From Spirosoma sp. 48-14 (lineage in GTDB: Bacteria; Bacteroidota; Bacteroidia; Cytophagales; Spirosomataceae): DNA of 64,000 bases. The position numbers and the translations under genes are program-made. The notes below the pieces were generated by a model that saw only the letters and a program-made list of their open reading frames with translations, was not told where the DNA came from and ran no database searches. The DNA lies in NCBI RefSeq assembly GCF_001898575.1, contig NZ_MKUD01000018.1, forward strand, positions 61,747 through 125,746, written 5' to 3'. Below are positions 15,713 to 25,192 of this stretch, piece by piece (the stretch's first letter is position 1; each line of letters opens with the position of its first letter).

Positions 15713-17152
15713 TTAATCGCGGATGGTGCCGGTTCGCCATGCTTCGACAATCGGATACCAGATCGGCTGATACTCGATATAGCGGACCAACTCATAATGA
15801 TCTTCTACGAACTGGTTGGGCTTTTTGGTGAAGGTAAAATTCACCTCCGAAACATTGGCCCGGCGATTATAAACCCATACTTCGCGCTCTCGGTTCCGTT
15901 GTACCCGATCAGGCGGCCCCAGTACGATGTAAATCATACCTTTATCGGTCTTCCAGCCTTCCTTATAGGTGGTAAACAGGCGGTTTGCTTCTTCAACCCG
16001 GTCGAAATAAGCTTTTAAAGTCCGTTTGGCCACCTCTTCATTGCCCGCCATCAGGCTCAACCAATATTTATCGAACGCTTTTTTAGTATCCTGCGCCTGA
16101 TTCAATTCACTGATTTCGGTACTGGTACTCATGTACAGTACAGGCTTGATCAATTTTTCGGGACGGGTCAGTTTCGGGAAGCGCTTGTCAGCAACTACCA
16201 GCCCGATTCCTGAGGCATCCGTAGTATCTTCTACAAAGTAATACAAGCCTTCATGCGGTAACACAAACGGCTGATTTGTAGTAATTTTCAGCGTTGAATC
16301 GATGTTCAGCGATTTAGCTGTCGGCTTGGGAGATGTGTTCATGGGCGACGAAGCCGCATCAAAATCATGCCGATACCGGACGCCATATAGTGGCTTATTG
16401 GCCCCACTAACATCCCGAAGAATAATGGTGTCGCCTACGTTTGCGAAGTTTTTCAACTGGGGTTGAGACCCGTGTCTATCGAAGAGGGTGACCCGATCAC
16501 TCAGTTTGGTTCCGGTAAACCGTAGCGACAGGTCGTTACGAGCCTTCGTACCGTTCATCGTTTCGGTAATTTCCGTCAATAAGACAGCATTGGCCACGCC
16601 TTTCGGTCGTTTTACATCAAAGGTTAATGTGAGGTGGTCAGAAGCAGCACCTACGTTCTGTGTCGATAAGGACACCGTTGAATAGCCCAATCGCTCACGG
16701 TTGTTGTAGTCGGGATACATGACGTAGGCGATCTGAAAATGCTCAACAAAATCGCTGGGTTTCAGAACGGCCTCTCCCATTGGGTTTTTAGCCGTGAGAT
16801 CCATATAGACCCGTACCGTCGACGAGTCGACAAACAGAAACTTACCTTTTATGGACGTAACGACCCACTCCCCGCCTTTCATCGACATAGCCGGACCTGT
16901 TCCTATCGCTGGGCCATCGGCAGCCTTCACCGGAGCAGGTGTTTGTACCGTTGCCGGACGAGAATCGGCAGGTTGAGCCGCTCCTTCAGCCCGCTGCGGT
17001 TCACCAACACGAACCGTTGGTTTGCTGGGTTGATTTCGCTGTGCTTCGGTGCGGGCATCGTAGGCCGCATTGACGCGTGCCTGTTCCTTTTTTTTGTTGC
17101 TGGCACAGCCGAACAACAGACCAAGTAGAAGTAAAAAAGACAGAATTCGCAT
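15713..17152 (-). CDS. GWxTD-domain lipoprotein
   Basis: 479 residues. The N-terminus is a lipoprotein signal (MRILSFLLLLGLLFGCASN, lipid-modified Cys at 17). A proline-rich disordered linker (about 25-85) follows, then beta-sandwich-like sequence and the C-terminal GWxTD domain with its hallmark GWKTDKGMIYIVLGPPDRV (about 415-433) and VWVYNRRANVSEVNFTF. The family is widespread in Bacteroidota and Acidobacteriota; its function is unknown. The ATG giving MRILSF was chosen over a TTG two codons upstream. Lies upstream of rlmB. Confidence 0.9.
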   Translation of the reverse strand: MRILSFLLLLGLLFGCASNKKKEQARVNAAYDARTEAQRNQPSKPTVRVGEPQRAEGAAQPADSRPATVQTPAPVKAADGPAIGTGPAMSMKGGEWVVTSIKGKFLFVDSSTVRVYMDLTAKNPMGEAVLKPSDFVEHFQIAYVMYPDYNNRERLGYSTVSLSTQNVGAASDHLTLTFDVKRPKGVANAVLLTEITETMNGTKARNDLSLRFTGTKLSDRVTLFDRHGSQPQLKNFANVGDTIILRDVSGANKPLYGVRYRHDFDAASSPMNTSPKPTAKSLNIDSTLKITTNQPFVLPHEGLYYFVEDTTDASGIGLVVADKRFPKLTRPEKLIKPVLYMSTSTEISELNQAQDTKKAFDKYWLSLMAGNEEVAKRTLKAYFDRVEEANRLFTTYKEGWKTDKGMIYIVLGPPDRVQRNREREVWVYNRRANVSEVNFTFTKKPNQFVEDHYELVRYIEYQPIWYPIVEAWRTGTIRD

Positions 17153-17316
17153 AAACAAACGTGGATGTCGGACGAAAAAGTCAGACGAAAGTTGGCAATG
17201 TTTTGTTCCGCAAATGCGTTCCAGATTCGTGTCTGGGATTATAGTTTACTAATAACGAAAAAACAGGGGTGTTCGACTTATATACCCTATCATTTTTCTT
17301 TCGGTTTACAAAAGAG

Positions 17317-17324
17317 TAATTTTG
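17317..17324 (+). promoter_or_regulatory. Candidate -7 box of the methyltransferase gene
   Basis: TAATTTTG matches TAnnTTTG exactly, 58 bp upstream of the ATG at 17383. The -33 region is only T-rich, with no clear TTTG, so the call is tentative. Confidence 0.4.
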
Positions 17325-17382
17325 TCGATTCAATTGCAATAGCCGACGGGCTATAGGTTCAGGCCCGCGTCCCTACTAGATC

Positions 17383-18153
17383 ATGTACAAAACTACAGAA
17401 ATAACCTCCGCCGAAATAGCTTCCGATAATCCCGTTCATCAACGCCTGCTGTTTCCGTATGTTGAAGCGGCTCAGATGGTCAGCGGTAATGTACTCGAAA
17501 TCGGTTGCGGCTGGGGCCGGGGACTCGAATTACTCACCAAAGCGGCCAATCATTATACGGGTATCGACAAGAATCAGGACCTGATCAACGCCCTACAAGC
17601 CGAATACCCTCAGTCGACATTTATTTCGGCAAACATTCCTCCATTGCGTACCCTTGCTGACAATACGTTCGATTACATTGTAACGTTTCAGGTGATCGAA
17701 CATATTGAGAACGATGATTTGTTTGTGAAAGAAGCCTATCGCGTACTTAAACCCGGCGGCAAACTACTCCTCACAACGGTCAACAAAAGTTTCTCCCTCA
17801 CCCGCAACCCCTGGCACGTACGGGAGTATTACGCCGATGGCCTGAAAGCCTTAATCACCAAATACTTCCCTACGATCGAGACGAAGGGTATACATGGCAA
17901 CGAAAAGGTGATGACCTACTATGAGCAGAATAAAGAGTCGGTTAAAAAACTAACCCGATTCGACATTTTTAACCTGCAATACCGGCTCCCTCGCCGACTT
18001 CTGCAAGTTCCTTACGATCTGATGAATCGTCTGAACCGAAATCGGCTCCTCCAGGCCGATGGACTAGCCGCTCAAATAAATTACACCGATTATCAGGTTA
18101 GTCAGGACCCGGCCGGAAGCCTCGATTTCTTTTACATCGCCACAAAAAAATAA
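17383..18153 (+). CDS. Class I SAM-dependent methyltransferase
   Basis: 256 residues. Motif I is VLEIGCGWGRGLELL (residues about 36-50), the strand-2 acid is TGIDKNQDLI, motif IV is FDYIVTFQVIEHIEND and the post-motif AYRVLKPGGKLLLTT is canonical for the Methyltransf_11/23 families. A C-terminal extension of about 90 basic and aromatic residues follows. The substrate is not evident. Transcribed alone, followed by a strong hairpin terminator. Confidence 0.9.
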   Translation: MYKTTEITSAEIASDNPVHQRLLFPYVEAAQMVSGNVLEIGCGWGRGLELLTKAANHYTGIDKNQDLINALQAEYPQSTFISANIPPLRTLADNTFDYIVTFQVIEHIENDDLFVKEAYRVLKPGGKLLLTTVNKSFSLTRNPWHVREYYADGLKALITKYFPTIETKGIHGNEKVMTYYEQNKESVKKLTRFDIFNLQYRLPRRLLQVPYDLMNRLNRNRLLQADGLAAQINYTDYQVSQDPAGSLDFFYIATKK

Positions 18154-18230
18154 GCTGTTCTTAAGCACATCGCCTACGTTTCTATTTCATAGATTCATTT
18201 TTTCGATTTTGTTAACCAACTTACCTATGC

Positions 18231-18268
18231 AAGCCTTGTAAAACATCATTTACAAGGCTTGTTCTTTT
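18231..18268 (+). terminator. Rho-independent terminator
   Basis: A perfect 12-bp stem, AAGCCTTGTAAA and its complement, with a 6-base loop, followed by GTTCTTTTATTTTC. It lies 77 bp past the methyltransferase stop. Confidence 0.85.
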
Positions 18269-18402
18269 ATTTTCTATGCCTATTCCCGAAATTTATCGTT
18301 GCTTTTCCGGATAGGTTCAGTTAATTGATAATGTAGGTTACCAGAAAACGTTTCCGCTCGGGTACTGCAATACCTTTTCTATCAAAAAAGCCGCTGACGT
18401 AG

Positions 18403-19242
18403 ATGCAAACGATTTTCAAAACGGTTGTCCGATTATTGGTATTAACCCTCCTGTATATTGGAGGCATCCGTTGCAGTAAGACTGACCAGGTAGAGCCCGT
18501 AAGGCTACGATTAAAACAGGTCGATGGTGTTCTCGCCGACTCTCCATTCCGTATTCACACAATTTACACCTATGATAGTCTGAATCGGCTTAGCACGATT
18601 GCCCGAGCCGACAGCAGTTTCACGACCATTTCGTATAGCAACCCTGACAAACAATACATTTTTTATGTTGATTACAGTAGCAATGATCGAACGCGAGGAG
18701 CCCTGACCCTCATTGATCCGTACAAGTTGGACCAAAACACGATCCGAGGGTTACAATACTACTTTGGTGGAAAATTTAACCCGGAAGCCACCACAACCAG
18801 TCTTTACAACGGAACGGGTATTGCGTTGAAAACGCATTTTAACGACTTTATCTATTCGCTGGATACCAGTAAGCATTTGATTCAGTATAGTTCATTTATA
18901 CCTCCTCGCCACGATATATACTCCCAATCGGATTACGTATATACAAAGGACAATATCACGTTGGCTACGAATACCTATTTTGTCGTCTATACCAACCAGG
19001 TTCGCTCCAAGAACGAAATCTCTTATGTGTATGACACGAATACCAATCCTTTATCTGGGCTGTTCGATCTCAGTATAGACCCTGAATTTCGTTTCAGCCA
19101 GAATAATGTGATTAAAAAATCGCAGAACAACCTCATTTCTAATTACACCTATGTGTATAACCAGCAAGGTTTACCCGTTAAACGCACTGAGTCCCGAAAT
19201 GGGAATACCTATGTGATGAACTACACTTACGAAGAATACTAA
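18403..19242 (+). CDS. Bacteroidota lipoprotein of unknown function (YD-repeat-like)
   Basis: 279 residues with a lipoprotein-like leader (VVRLLVLTLLYIGGIRCSKTD; Cys near residue 24, although IRC is not a canonical lipobox). The rest is beta-rich and has YD-like pieces: IYTYDSLNRLSTIARAD, NEISYVYDTNTNPLSG, NYTYVYNQQGLPVKR, VMNYTYEEY. Such proteins resemble DUF4595-type lipoproteins and degenerate RHS/YD repeats that are common and uncharacterised in Cytophagales. A cell-surface location is inferred. No operon partner. Confidence 0.7.
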   Translation: MQTIFKTVVRLLVLTLLYIGGIRCSKTDQVEPVRLRLKQVDGVLADSPFRIHTIYTYDSLNRLSTIARADSSFTTISYSNPDKQYIFYVDYSSNDRTRGALTLIDPYKLDQNTIRGLQYYFGGKFNPEATTTSLYNGTGIALKTHFNDFIYSLDTSKHLIQYSSFIPPRHDIYSQSDYVYTKDNITLATNTYFVVYTNQVRSKNEISYVYDTNTNPLSGLFDLSIDPEFRFSQNNVIKKSQNNLISNYTYVYNQQGLPVKRTESRNGNTYVMNYTYEEY

Positions 19243-19314
19243 ACAAACGGTTAATAATCAGACGCTTATCAACCATTCAGTCTTCGTAAAAATAGCTTTT
19301 GTGGCTTTCAGCAC

Positions 19315-20655
19315 TTAATCCCGCCAGCCTTCCGGTTTGAAAGGAGTTTGATGATCGGATTGTAAACAAGGTGCTAAAGGTGGGCGGTCAGCATTAGGCC
19401 AAAGCCGAACCTTGGCTTTATCCCGATCTTTAAGGTACGGTGGTGATGGCTCAGGATTAGGCTGACGACCATTAATGGCGAAAAAAAGGCCATCGCCAGT
19501 AGGTGTGTAGGCACCAGGGCGTCGAGTGGTATCAAAAGGAGCTGTGGCTCCATAAGCCAGTACCCCCTGCGTATCTTTTCGATCCAGCCAGTAATGAACC
19601 AGTGAAACTGCCGACGCCGAGAAATACCCGACAACGCCCACCTGCGGACGGCCTACCTGATGAACATTACCCACCAAAGCCGTTGGGGGCGTGTCGGCCA
19701 ACCCGCCCGTATGCTGAGTCTGTTCCTGAAAGCGCTTATAATATTGGTAAGCATCCGCAGTTAATGAATACTGGCGGATATCGACCAGACCAGGCGCATA
19801 ATCATAAAAAGGTACCTGGGCCACCCGCTGCTGACTGATCAGAGCCCCATCACTAAATTTATCATCGAGCACAACGATGTCGTAGCCGTAGACGATTTGC
19901 CAGCAGGGTGTACGACAACCATAATCATAGATCCAGTCCTCATTAGGCACTTCCGGGGCTTCTTCACCTGCCTTCCCGGCTCGGGGGCTGAAACAATCTT
20001 CATACAACTCAGTGCCTGTTACAAAGTAGTCGCGATCTTTATACACGTTTGGCAACACTTTGTAAACGGCATAAACCCCTTGCCGACAGCTATGACACCA
20101 ATTTTGGCGCTCCCATAGTTTCCACTCCCAGCGGTAATAGTTATGCTCAGTAACGGGGTCCTGGGTATCGATAACGATGTCGTGTGCCGCTGTGTAGCCC
20201 TTTAGCTGAGTTGGCGATAAACTGTTCTGATTAAATGCCACATGCACATCCGAAATAGGCGCAACAGCCGACATTATCTGTTGAGTGGACTGATACTGGC
20301 TTCCGTCCGTAAGGGTGAACTGGAGTTGGTAAGCATGGCCAATCTGTCCTTTAAAATCACTGGGAAGCTGGTAACTACCATCAATCGTTTCATGACATTC
20401 GATGGTTTGAACGGAGTCGACTACCACGGAAACTATAGCATGGGGCACCGGAACGGTACTGTATTGGCCAGTTAGCCGATCAGCTTGTGCCCGCTTTAGT
20501 GTAATTATCTGCGGTTCGGCCCGATTGGTAATTGTTCCATCGACGATCAGAATGGTCGCCGTACCGTATTGAGCTAATTCTTCCGGGTAAATACAGGCGA
20601 AAGGTAAAATCAGGGCAAAGCTATAAACCACTAAAAAGCGAAACGTTGAGCGCAT
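19315..20655 (-). CDS. DUF4249-family lipoprotein
   Basis: 446 residues. The leader (FLVVYSFALILPFACIYPEE) places a candidate lipid Cys near residue 21. The sequence has the DUF4249 pattern: an N-terminal beta-sandwich with LIVDGTITN and a Y-rich middle (HNYYRWEWKLWERQNW), a cysteine cluster (CHSC, CRTPC) and the LVGNVHQVGRPQVGVVGYFSASA block near the end. DUF4249 proteins are usually encoded beside a carboxypeptidase-like TonB receptor and may bind its ligand; no receptor is present here, so this is a solitary copy. The predicted C-terminus is proline-rich. Confidence 0.85.
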   Translation of the reverse strand: MRSTFRFLVVYSFALILPFACIYPEELAQYGTATILIVDGTITNRAEPQIITLKRAQADRLTGQYSTVPVPHAIVSVVVDSVQTIECHETIDGSYQLPSDFKGQIGHAYQLQFTLTDGSQYQSTQQIMSAVAPISDVHVAFNQNSLSPTQLKGYTAAHDIVIDTQDPVTEHNYYRWEWKLWERQNWCHSCRQGVYAVYKVLPNVYKDRDYFVTGTELYEDCFSPRAGKAGEEAPEVPNEDWIYDYGCRTPCWQIVYGYDIVVLDDKFSDGALISQQRVAQVPFYDYAPGLVDIRQYSLTADAYQYYKRFQEQTQHTGGLADTPPTALVGNVHQVGRPQVGVVGYFSASAVSLVHYWLDRKDTQGVLAYGATAPFDTTRRPGAYTPTGDGLFFAINGRQPNPEPSPPYLKDRDKAKVRLWPNADRPPLAPCLQSDHQTPFKPEGWRD

Positions 20656-20760
20656 GGCTGGAGGTTAATCCATTCTAAAACTACGCTGAACTTGTATTCT
20701 ACTTTCAGAATCAATCCAACATGTTCAACTTTTCATGAAAACAACGAAATACGCTGCCAG

Positions 20761-21714
20761 TCAAAATGGTAACTTCCCTAAATCAACATTGCCCCCTGTC
20801 AGGATAATGCCAATTTTTTGCCCCGCAAACTGATCTTTGTGCTTCAGTACAGCAGCTAACGGCACTGCACTCGATGGCTCGATTACAATTTTCATCCGTT
20901 CCCAAACCAATCGCATGGCGGCACTAATTTCGGCATCCGAAACGGTCAAAATATCCGCAACGTGTGCCCGAATAATGGCCAGTGTTCGTTCGCTCAACGT
21001 AGTCATCAGGCCATCGGCAATGGTATTGATATAGGGTGCTTTTTCAACCCGGCCGCTTCTGAACGACACTATGGCATCGGCCGCGCCTTCGGGTTCTCCG
21101 GCAATAACCCGTGTAGTAGGCGAAAGATAATGAGTTGCCAGGGCCGTCCCACTCAACAAACCTCCCCCACCAACGGGTGCCAGAATGGTATCGAAAGGTA
21201 CATTCTGGCGGTCAGCTGCATCTTCGATCAGTTCTTTTGTGGCAGTGGCTTGCCCGGCAATAACCCGATCATCATCGAAGGGATGAACCAATACGGCTCC
21301 GGTTCGTTCCATCACCTCCCGCACACCAGCCTCCCGGGCATCGAGCGTTGGTTCGCATTCTATTACTTCGGCACCATACCCTAGCACAGCCTCTTTTTTA
21401 ACCTTAGGGGCCGTTCGGGGCATAACGATATAAGCCGGAAGCCCAACCTGTCGGGCGGCAAACGCAACTGCCTGGGCGTGGTTGCCCGATGAATGTGTTG
21501 TAATCGCTTTCCCTTCCTGATGCTGAACGACCTGCAATATGGCATTCAGGCCACCCCGCGCTTTAAACGCCCCTATCTTCTGAAAATTCTCGCACTTAAA
21601 AAACAGATTGGCGCCTGCCTGCTCATCGATAGTTTGATTGGTCAATACGGGAGTGCGATGAATATAAGGCCGGATGCGGTCGTGAGCCGCGAGGATGGTA
21701 TCGAATGAAATCAT
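20761..21714 (-). CDS. PLP-dependent threonine/serine dehydratase
   Basis: 317 residues of the fold-type II PLP family. The Schiff-base lysine is in KIGAFKARGG (near residue 50), the phosphate-binding glycine loop is APVGGGGLLSGTA (about 165-177), and the serine/asparagine positions TTHSSGNHAQAVAF (about 72-85) and LTGGNVD (near the end) complete the pocket. The length without a regulatory ACT domain fits catabolic threonine dehydratase or serine racemase rather than biosynthetic IlvA. The ATG encoding MISFDTILAAHDRI was chosen over one nine codons upstream, because family members start here. Alone on the minus strand, divergent from the hydroxylase gene. Confidence 0.9.
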   Translation of the reverse strand: MISFDTILAAHDRIRPYIHRTPVLTNQTIDEQAGANLFFKCENFQKIGAFKARGGLNAILQVVQHQEGKAITTHSSGNHAQAVAFAARQVGLPAYIVMPRTAPKVKKEAVLGYGAEVIECEPTLDAREAGVREVMERTGAVLVHPFDDDRVIAGQATATKELIEDAADRQNVPFDTILAPVGGGGLLSGTALATHYLSPTTRVIAGEPEGAADAIVSFRSGRVEKAPYINTIADGLMTTLSERTLAIIRAHVADILTVSDAEISAAMRLVWERMKIVIEPSSAVPLAAVLKHKDQFAGQKIGIILTGGNVDLGKLPF

Positions 21715-21806
21715 GGAAATGACAGCTACTAAAGCGTCCAAATTACGAAGAAAACGGGGTAATCGTTTGTTGAGTAAATCTATTTACACTGTTTTGTCCA
21801 GTTAGA

Positions 21807-21836
21807 GTGGGGGCAGATTTAAGAACCTGCCCCCAC
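21807..21836. promoter_or_regulatory. Ten-bp GC-rich hairpin between divergent genes
   Basis: GTGGGGGCAG and its exact complement enclose a 10-base loop. It has no T-run and lies between two divergently transcribed genes, so it is not an ordinary terminator; it may be an operator or leader structure (inference). Confidence 0.4.
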
Positions 21837-21938
21837 GAACGCAAACAACTTCTAAGTCCTTACTACCCGTCCACCGTAACGGAAAGTCAGAAACCCCATT
21901 CTGGCTGTTGACAACCACATGCCAAGGCCGTAACTTGC

Positions 21939-22850
21939 ATGAAAGTAAGATTAAATATGAGAGATTTAATTCAACTTGCCATTCCTGGATTTGTGATTCT
22001 GCTGGTTGCCGAGGTAGTCGTGACGGTCAAGCAGCAGAAAGATTATTACATGACTAAGGACACGGCCAGCAGTTTGTCGATGGGAATCGGCAATGTCATC
22101 ATCAGTGCGTTGATTGGGAAAGCTATGGTGTTTGGCTCGTTTACGCTAGTCTATCAATTTCGGCTGTTTACGATTGATATGACCAACTGGTGGGCCTGGG
22201 TGATTTTGTTCTTTGCCGAAGATTTCAGCTACTACTGGTTTCATCGAATCAGTCATAGTAGCCGATATTTCTGGGCATCGCACGTTGTGCATCACTCTTC
22301 CATGAAATACAATCTGGGGACAGCACTTCGCCAAACCTGGACGGGTAATCTGTCGGGGGCTTTCATTTTCTGGCTGTGGTTACCTTTACTTGGCTTTCCG
22401 CCTATTGCGATCATGACTATGCAGTCGATTAGTTTGTTGTATCAGTTCTGGATTCATACCGAACTCATTAATAAGTTTCCAGCCCCAATTGAAGCCATTT
22501 TCAATACGCCTTCGCACCACCGCGTACACCACGGTTCCGACCTGGATTACCTCGACAAAAACCACGCGGGTATTCTGATCATTTGGGATCGGCTGTTCGG
22601 TACCTTTCAGGAGGAGCGTCATCGTCCTACCTACGGGCTGACGACAAATATTGATACCCATAATCCGGTCAGAATCGCGTTTCATGAGTGGGTATCGATC
22701 GGACAGGATTTGCGTCGGTCGCGATCGGTCCGGGATGCGTTAGGCTATCTTTTTGGTCCTCCCGGCTGGAGTCACGATGGTTCACGAAAAACAACGAAGC
22801 AATTACGGGCACAACAAAACGCTAAGGTTAGATCGAAGGTTGAAGCCTAA
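21939..22850 (+). CDS. Fatty-acid hydroxylase/sterol desaturase family membrane protein
   Basis: 303 residues with about four to five transmembrane segments. The histidine clusters of the di-iron family are visible: HRISHSSRYFWASHVVHHSS (HxxxH, then HxxHH) near residues 105-125 and HHRVHHGSD near 195. Such enzymes hydroxylate or desaturate lipid chains at the membrane; the exact substrate is unknown. The ATG at 21957 (MRDLIQLAIPG) is an equally good start. Its C-terminus is basic. A remnant of a different protein lies directly downstream. Confidence 0.88.
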   Translation: MKVRLNMRDLIQLAIPGFVILLVAEVVVTVKQQKDYYMTKDTASSLSMGIGNVIISALIGKAMVFGSFTLVYQFRLFTIDMTNWWAWVILFFAEDFSYYWFHRISHSSRYFWASHVVHHSSMKYNLGTALRQTWTGNLSGAFIFWLWLPLLGFPPIAIMTMQSISLLYQFWIHTELINKFPAPIEAIFNTPSHHRVHHGSDLDYLDKNHAGILIIWDRLFGTFQEERHRPTYGLTTNIDTHNPVRIAFHEWVSIGQDLRRSRSVRDALGYLFGPPGWSHDGSRKTTKQLRAQQNAKVRSKVEA

Positions 22851-22951
22851 CACGTGCCATATGGGTGCCCGGCCACTGGTCGTTCCGCCGTCGTGAATAC
22901 GTCTGGATGCCTGGTTACCACCCCCGACTACTATTGTCAATTTTCCACTAG
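22844..22951 (+). pseudogene. Remnant of a YXWXGXW-repeat protein
   Basis: One open frame with no start codon reads SLTRAIWVPGHW then SFRRREYVWMPGYH before a stop. The two W-V/M-PG-H/Y-W/H units with a YVW centre are the signature of YXWXGXW repeat proteins, common small exported Bacteroidota proteins. The upstream part is lost: an in-frame TGA lies at 22841. The fragment sits between the hydroxylase stop and the convergent TolC gene, whose stop codon it overlaps. Not visible as an ordinary gene, and based on one short match. Confidence 0.5.
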
Positions 22952-24270
22952 AAGAATTTCGTATTGGTTACGTAATTGACCAACTGCTGCGACTGAAAGA
23001 GGTTGTTCATCAGGTCAATGTTATTGAGCTGAGCCTGTTGGTACGTCTTTATTTTATCCAGATAATCGAGCAGACCAATCATACGCGCGTTATACGCTTT
23101 TGTGGCTTCAACCGAAATATTCCGAATCCGGTCCAGGTAGCCATCGGGCCGTTCGTTGAGTTGGGCATAATAGGTATTCAGCTTGTCGTAGGCATTCAGG
23201 ACATCGCTTTGAACCACAACCTGCTGATTGTCTAAACCACTCGTTACCGCCTTCAGATTCGTTTCGGCCGACCGGATTGCTCCCTGATTCCGATTGTGAA
23301 CAGGCAAATCCATCGACGCCTGAAAGCCCAGAAAATTCACATAGGCATTCCCGTATTTCTCAAACAGCAAACCCGTTGTCAGATCGGGAGTGCGACGCGC
23401 TTTTTCCAAAGTCAGGCTACGCTGAGCATTGTTGATCTGTTCCTGCGTAATGGCAATATCCGGCCGATGGGCCTGAGCGGAGTCTAACGCTGTTGCCAGG
23501 GGCGGAGCAGTCCTCTGAAGTGTCGGTAATTCGGAAGGCAGGATGAACGTTTGGGCAGGCTGACGCAGCAACACCCGCAATGTTGCCTGCTCATCGGCAA
23601 TCTGAGTACGGTAATTAGCCTCATTCGCCTGAAGGTCACGAAGGGCTACTTCCAGCCGGGTAACTTCGTAAGGAGCCACCCCACCCGACTGAAGTGCAAT
23701 CCGATACGATTCGAGCAGCCGTTGTTGTCGCGCCAGTTCGTCTTCAAACAAACGCAGTGCCTGCAAATCATAATACAGGTTGGCGTAAGTCGAATACAAC
23801 TGGTAGTGTAGTGTGCGCATCAGGTCGCGAAAGGCCAGTTGAGCCAGCGATTTATTACTTTCGGCCAGAGCAACCAGTTTGCTACGCTTACCCGCCAGTT
23901 GAATTACCTGTTGCAGTTGTACGGCATAATACCCACTGTTGTAAATCCCGGCATCCATATCAGCCTGCGATGGACGACCAAACGGAAGGACTTTATGGGT
24001 CTGCGGGTTATATAGGTTACCCTGAAACCATAGATTCGGGTTTGGTCGCAGACCAGCCTGGGTAATGGCAGCATCAGCCATATCGATCTGGTAACGTTGG
24101 GCAAGTAGCTGAAAATTTCGCTCCAGAAACAATTGCTCTAGCTGGGGCAAGCTTTGTCGAATCGTATCGGCTGGTGTTGCAGCTGTTTGTGCGAGCAATG
24201 GTGAACCTACGCCCAAACCCAGCAGGAAAGCACTAAGAAAACAGGCGTAATAGAATCGAAAACGGAACAT
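22948..24270 (-). CDS. TolC-family outer-membrane efflux protein
   Basis: 440 residues with a signal peptide (MFRFRFYYACFLSAFLLGL..., cut before QTAATPAD). Two homologous helical halves of the outer-membrane-factor fold are visible: LEQLFLERNFQLLAQRYQIDMADAAITQAGLRPNP with the usual SRP/LRPNPNLWFQG turn, and RPDIAITQEQINNAQRSLTLEKARRTPDLTTGLLFE in the second half, each followed by beta strands. It is an orphan; no adaptor or pump is adjacent. The size and the NRNQGAIR block resemble CzcC/CusC-like metal efflux factors (inference). The ATG at 24270 begins the signal peptide. Confidence 0.9.
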   Translation of the reverse strand: MFRFRFYYACFLSAFLLGLGVGSPLLAQTAATPADTIRQSLPQLEQLFLERNFQLLAQRYQIDMADAAITQAGLRPNPNLWFQGNLYNPQTHKVLPFGRPSQADMDAGIYNSGYYAVQLQQVIQLAGKRSKLVALAESNKSLAQLAFRDLMRTLHYQLYSTYANLYYDLQALRLFEDELARQQRLLESYRIALQSGGVAPYEVTRLEVALRDLQANEANYRTQIADEQATLRVLLRQPAQTFILPSELPTLQRTAPPLATALDSAQAHRPDIAITQEQINNAQRSLTLEKARRTPDLTTGLLFEKYGNAYVNFLGFQASMDLPVHNRNQGAIRSAETNLKAVTSGLDNQQVVVQSDVLNAYDKLNTYYAQLNERPDGYLDRIRNISVEATKAYNARMIGLLDYLDKIKTYQQAQLNNIDLMNNLFQSQQLVNYVTNTKFF

Positions 24271-24490
24271 ACTGGGAAAGCGGATTAATTTTACCCGACT
24301 GATTAGGGTAGCAAATACCACTCTGCCCGTTAAGGAGCTGTTAAAGCCTGATTAATTCTTGCTTAAAAAGAAAATCTGGCCTAGGAGTTAACACTTATGA
24401 TATACATGGTAAAAACGCTTATGTACGCATCAGCGCCATTAACCCGTAATTTGTGTAACTACAGGCAGCATTTTTAAGTTAGAACACATT

Positions 24491-25192
24491 ATGATTGCAG
24501 CGTTTCTGGTAGCCTGTTCGTTATGCCTTCCTCCGACCGATTCATCGGCAACGGCTGATACCTTACAGCCACGACGGCCACGTATCCGCCCAGCCTTCAA
24601 TGTCGATTTTCGCGATTCGTTTCTGGAAAAACAGCATGTGAATGTATGGGGTGTCAATGCGGGTATCGAGTATGGGAAGAAACGCCACCAAATCACACTA
24701 GGCTATTACTGGATCAGCTATGCCTCTTACCTGAGCCTGATCGACTGGCGACGGAATGCCGCCCGGCGCATTAATCTGGCTTATTACACCCGTACGGATA
24801 TGTGGTTTATCAGCATGATGTACTGGTTCAATATCACCAAAAACAAGCAATGGACCGTCAGTATCCCCATCGAATTGGGTGGAGGTGTGGCCTATGCACT
24901 TCCGCTCGATCTGACTAAAGAAACCCCTATCGACCGAACCAAACGGGACTTTCTGGTTCCACTCCAGGCGGGTTTGTATGGGCAATGGAAAGCCACTCGC
25001 TGGTTTGGTTTGAGCGCACAGATTGGCTACCGGGTTTCGGTATTTCAAACCGCCATCAACCAGAATTTCAACGGGAGTTATTACAGTATTGGGCTTAATA
25101 TTTATCCAGCTATTGCAACGGATGTTTGGCGATGGATCAGGAAGAAAGAGCGAATTTCGCCTTTTCATCCCCCATTGCCCCCAAAATCATGA
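24491..25192 (+). CDS. Putative outer-membrane beta-barrel protein
   Basis: 233 residues, no named family recognised. A short leader (MIAAFLVACSLCLPP, with an AC-type Cys) suggests export, perhaps as a lipoprotein. The rest alternates strands ending in aromatic residues (VNAGIEYGKKRHQITLGYYWISY, INLAYYTRTDMWFISMMYWF, IPIELGGGVAY, LSAQIGYRVSVF, YYSIGLNIYP), the appearance of an 8-10 strand barrel. Its stop codon overlaps the ATG of the downstream potassium channel by 4 bases, so the two are translationally coupled. It has no signal of a known transporter. Confidence 0.65.
   Translation: MIAAFLVACSLCLPPTDSSATADTLQPRRPRIRPAFNVDFRDSFLEKQHVNVWGVNAGIEYGKKRHQITLGYYWISYASYLSLIDWRRNAARRINLAYYTRTDMWFISMMYWFNITKNKQWTVSIPIELGGGVAYALPLDLTKETPIDRTKRDFLVPLQAGLYGQWKATRWFGLSAQIGYRVSVFQTAINQNFNGSYYSIGLNIYPAIATDVWRWIRKKERISPFHPPLPPKS

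Noticed and set aside
17811-17830. TGGCACG sequence resembling a sigma-54 -24 box
   Set aside because: Lies within the methyltransferase coding sequence and has no -12 element at the proper distance.
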